A stretch of DNA of 64,000 bases from Aptenodytes patagonicus (Eukaryota; Chordata; Aves; Sphenisciformes; Spheniscidae). Under the pieces are notes generated by a model, which made no database searches, was not told where the DNA came from, and saw only the letters and a list, made by a program, of their open reading frames with translations. The position numbers were made by a program, and so were the translations under genes. The stretch spans positions 37,562,854 to 37,626,853 of the forward strand of contig NC_134953.1 of the NCBI RefSeq assembly GCF_965638725.1, written 5' to 3'. The number at the start of each line of letters is the position of its first letter. Within the stretch, counting starts at the first letter, position 1. Positions 50,600-64,000 of this stretch are shown here, piece after piece.

Positions 50600-52100
50600 T
50601 AATATAAGCACAAGCAAGCAGCATAAACTTGAGACTTCTCTCCTTCTGTCTTGTGATTAAAAGCTTCAACCCCCGACTTTTATTCCAAATCATAAGTCTC
50701 TGAAGCTGGATAACCTGTATCAGAACAAAAACTATTATTCTTAAATTCAAACACCTAGAAAAAGCTCTGAATTCAGTACCTTAAGAAACAGTGTGCTAGG
50801 AATAAAAGTTCGCATTTTCAAAAGACACAGATATGTCAATTACTTACAAGTTTTTGATTTTTAATTTAAAAAAAAAATTTTGAATCTCACCAGAAAACCA
50901 GAAACCACTGTAGCCCGAGAAGTCTGAGGTGTTTAATACCAAGCATTTTTGTCATACAGAGATAGGATCTCAGTTTATGCTTACTGCACCTTAAGTGCTA
51001 CAATGTGCTTTGCTTTAGTCATTATTCCAAACCATCCTCCTTCCCCTTCCCTTCTTAAGAAAGGCTAATGAGCAAGCTGTAGAACAAAAACATGTGCTTC
51101 ACCAGTTTCAGAGACTACACACAAAACAACATGGAGAAAAAGGGTATCACTGCCTGGGCCTGCAAGGAGGGAGGACCAAAGGACAGGGGCAGCACAGGGA
51201 CAGAACACAGCCCATGGTGAGAGGACCGCTTCTTACATCCGTGATTCCCACCTCTTAAAAGAAAAAAGGAACCTATACTTTTAAACATTGAACAGTCCTA
51301 ATAGTCAGGCTCTGATCCTACTAGTCTGGCATAAAACAACTTCCTTTTTGGTTTTGTTTTTGTTTGTTTTTTTAAGAATCCCAGCAACACATAATGCACT
51401 AAGGCAGTGCTCAACCTGTGTCTGTATGTTTTCCAGCAGTATCAATGACTATTTCTACACTAGAAAGCTGGTTTAAAGTGATTCTTTTTACTTTTACAAG
51501 ATATTCTTTCGAGATATATATATATTCATTAGAATGCAAGACTGTTTTAGAGAATCACATCTCAATTTTGTTTGAGACTACCAGATCAAAACATTGTTTA
51601 ATCCATAGGTCTCTGCTCAATCCAGTTTTTACCATGCAACAAGAAGAAAGGGCGCATTTGAGAAGTAGAAAAGGTAATAGGGGATTGCTCTTGTGCCTGT
51701 TTCTCATGCAACTTTGTGGAGGGATGGCAATACTTCTAATTTATTTATTTATTAACTTTTTAATAGCATGCAGATCATTTCCTGGATAAGCACAATTTGG
51801 TGTAAGAAAACAGATAAGCTAAATCTTAAGACTTTTGTACACATAGATCCTAAACACAGAAAGAAAAAAACTTTTCTATACAAGGATATGTTATTCTGAA
51901 ATCACTACTGTAGTAAGAGTATGTTTCACCATATTTTTATCTTTTGAAAGACCCAGAGCACGTACACAGTTGATGAAGTGTGTATTTTCACCTGAAAAAG
52001 AGGGTATCCTGTCAACTATTCAAATTATTTTTGTACTGTTCAAAATATTTGTATTATATAAAGTATTAAAAAAGTATAAACAACTATAACAAAACCAACA
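50600..52100. other. Spacer between RUFY2 promoter and DNA2 3' end
   Basis: AT-rich. The only recognisable content is the diverged DNA2 exon copy at 51121-51217. A TTTATTTATTTATT cluster near 51740 gives minus-strand AATAAA sites that could be distal DNA2 poly(A) signals. Confidence 0.5.
51121..51217 (-). pseudogene. Diverged partial duplicate of DNA2 penultimate exon and intron start
   Basis: About 97 bp resemble 53967-54073, which holds the 3' part of DNA2 exon 53994-54140 plus the first ~27 bp of the following intron. The best block reads CATGGAGAAAAAGG, then a substituted base, then TATCA; a second block is AACACAGCCCA. Exon and intron bases are both copied, so this is a DNA-level duplication, not a processed copy. 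The middle is indel-ridden and the former 5' splice site has become ATACCCTTT. Confidence 0.75.
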
Positions 52101-52107
52101 TCAAATT

Positions 52108-53296
52108 TTTATTATTTCAAACATCACAAAAGTTAGGGAGCAGTTTAAAAAAAAAGAGTAAAAATGCCCACAATTAACATCTAGAAGTTTGTCTGCAACT
52201 ATACGCACACAACTACTTGACATTGATCCAAGAGAAAACAAATACTAATGATTTTGAAGAATCAAAAAAATTTGATGTTTCCACCAGCGGTCTTGGAAAG
52301 AAACTTCTCAGTAATAGTCTAGAGTATGAGGTAGTATAAAGAAACTAAAACAGATCTGTCAAGTAAAGGATATTTTGTATTGTACATATGTTATCATCTT
52401 TACAAAAAATAGAACCTGAGCATGTAAACTTCTTAGTCATCGAGCTGCATCTCTAGTTCTCTTTCTTGGGAATATTTCTTTTTTTGAAGAAGAAGACGAC
52501 GACTATAGATCAGATAAACTGAAACCAGAGTTTTACTATGATTTTCAACTGGGCGGCATTTCACTTCAAGAGATTTGTCTGCTCAATACCTTAGTTCATA
52601 AAAGGGAGTTAAGTGAATCAACATCACATTTCTCCCAGATGCATGCAAAATCAAGGGATTAGAAAAGTCATCAAGAGATCTTCATAAGAGATTAATTACA
52701 TTATGTATATAAATATAAAAGACTTCAGTATTTAAAAAAGCGGAAGTACACTTTAAAGAAGAACATGAGGCTTTGAAGAAGAGAAACAAGTTTTTCCTAT
52801 TTTTTTTCCAAACAGCACAACACACCACCTTAATTAGGAATTCTACCAAATGGAATTACTGTATGTAAACTACCTTTTAAAGTCTTTAAAACCAAACTGA
52901 GCCCAGAAAACTATGACTCAATGCAGCATTGGTTTAGTCCCACCCCTCTGCCTCAAGTGTTTCCCCATTCACTTATGCAGACAACTGCTTATCAAGATAA
53001 AAGTGAATATTGAAGTAGCTATCCAGTATTTGAATGAATGTAACACTTTGTATTTCTGGTTTGTTACAAGTACACCGGTACTAAAACAACAAGCTTAACA
53101 ATCAGCTTAAAGAAAGAAATGTGTACTGTTATTTTACTGAAAGGAAACCTTTAAAATAATTAAATGTGATTTCTGTTTTGGCTTCATTCAGATTAACCAG
53201 TGCACATCAGCACTCATACCCCACTAACCAGTTATTTACATTCAGCAGCACCAGAAGAAAATACACAAATGCCTGTAAAACTCTCCATCTTCACAA
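52108..53296 (-). other. DNA2: DNA2 3'UTR (probable extent)
   Basis: From the stop (53297) to the minus-strand AATAAA at 52108-52113. The end is uncertain because further signals exist nearer 51740. Confidence 0.45.
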
Positions 53297-63800
<10,504 letters not shown>

Positions 63801-64000
63801 CTGAAGGGTGACAGTGCCATGGACAAAATAATTCTGTTTACAAGCAGTATGTTGATGATTAAAGACTTACTACTAAGTGTTAAGTGATACCTCGCAGAGT
63901 GAAGCAATAGTTAGAAGAAACACTACTGATTTAAATAAAACATGATCAGAGCCCAATTTAAAGGCAATATAGTCTGAATAATGAAAGTTACTATTAACAT

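Overview
The window is vertebrate nuclear DNA, almost certainly from a bird. Genes are split by GT-AG introns, promoters lie in CpG islands, and a 3.3 kb CR1 LINE ends in the octamer-type 3' terminus typical of avian CR1. The gene order PBLD(-) - HNRNPH3(+) - RUFY2(-) - DNA2(-) matches the block on human 10q21-22. The species cannot be decided from the sequence.

Layout. (1) 1-9150: PBLD, minus strand, seven coding exons, with its 3' end beyond the left edge; an LTR-like element sits in one intron. (2) About 9270-10970: a CpG island shared head-to-head by PBLD and HNRNPH3, with two perfect NRF1-type palindromes, a YY1-type site and a GC/AC dinucleotide tract. (3) 11500-16502: a complete HNRNPH3 coding region in nine exons (343 aa), followed by three poly(A) signals up to 17.75 kb. 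(4) About 17.8-19.2 kb: a gap between the converging 3' ends of HNRNPH3 and RUFY2. (5) 21133-50198: complete RUFY2 on the minus strand, 18 coding exons, 606 aa, with RUN, coiled-coil and FYVE regions. Its first coding exon supplies only ATG plus one base. Intron 15 holds a decayed, sense-oriented CR1. (6) About 49.8-50.4 kb: the RUFY2 CpG-island promoter. (7) About 50.6-53.3 kb: spacer and DNA2 3'UTR, including a diverged partial copy of a DNA2 exon. (8) 53297-63800: the 3' half of DNA2 on the minus strand, 11 exons, about 505 aa, carrying all helicase motifs; its 5' half lies beyond the right edge.

The genes do not form one pathway. PBLD is a PhzF-fold metabolic enzyme-like protein, HNRNPH3 a splicing regulator, RUFY2 an endosomal Rab/PI3P effector and DNA2 a replication/repair nuclease-helicase. 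The most distinctive signal is the last DNA2 intron, which fits a minor-spliceosome (U12) AT-AC intron exactly: ATATCCTTT at the 5' splice site, TTCCTTAAC as branch site and AC at the 3' end. It explains how the conserved C-terminus is joined, which no GT-AG choice does. All four coding models were assembled by hand from splice sites, reading phase and remembered human homologues. Reading phase is continuous across every junction.
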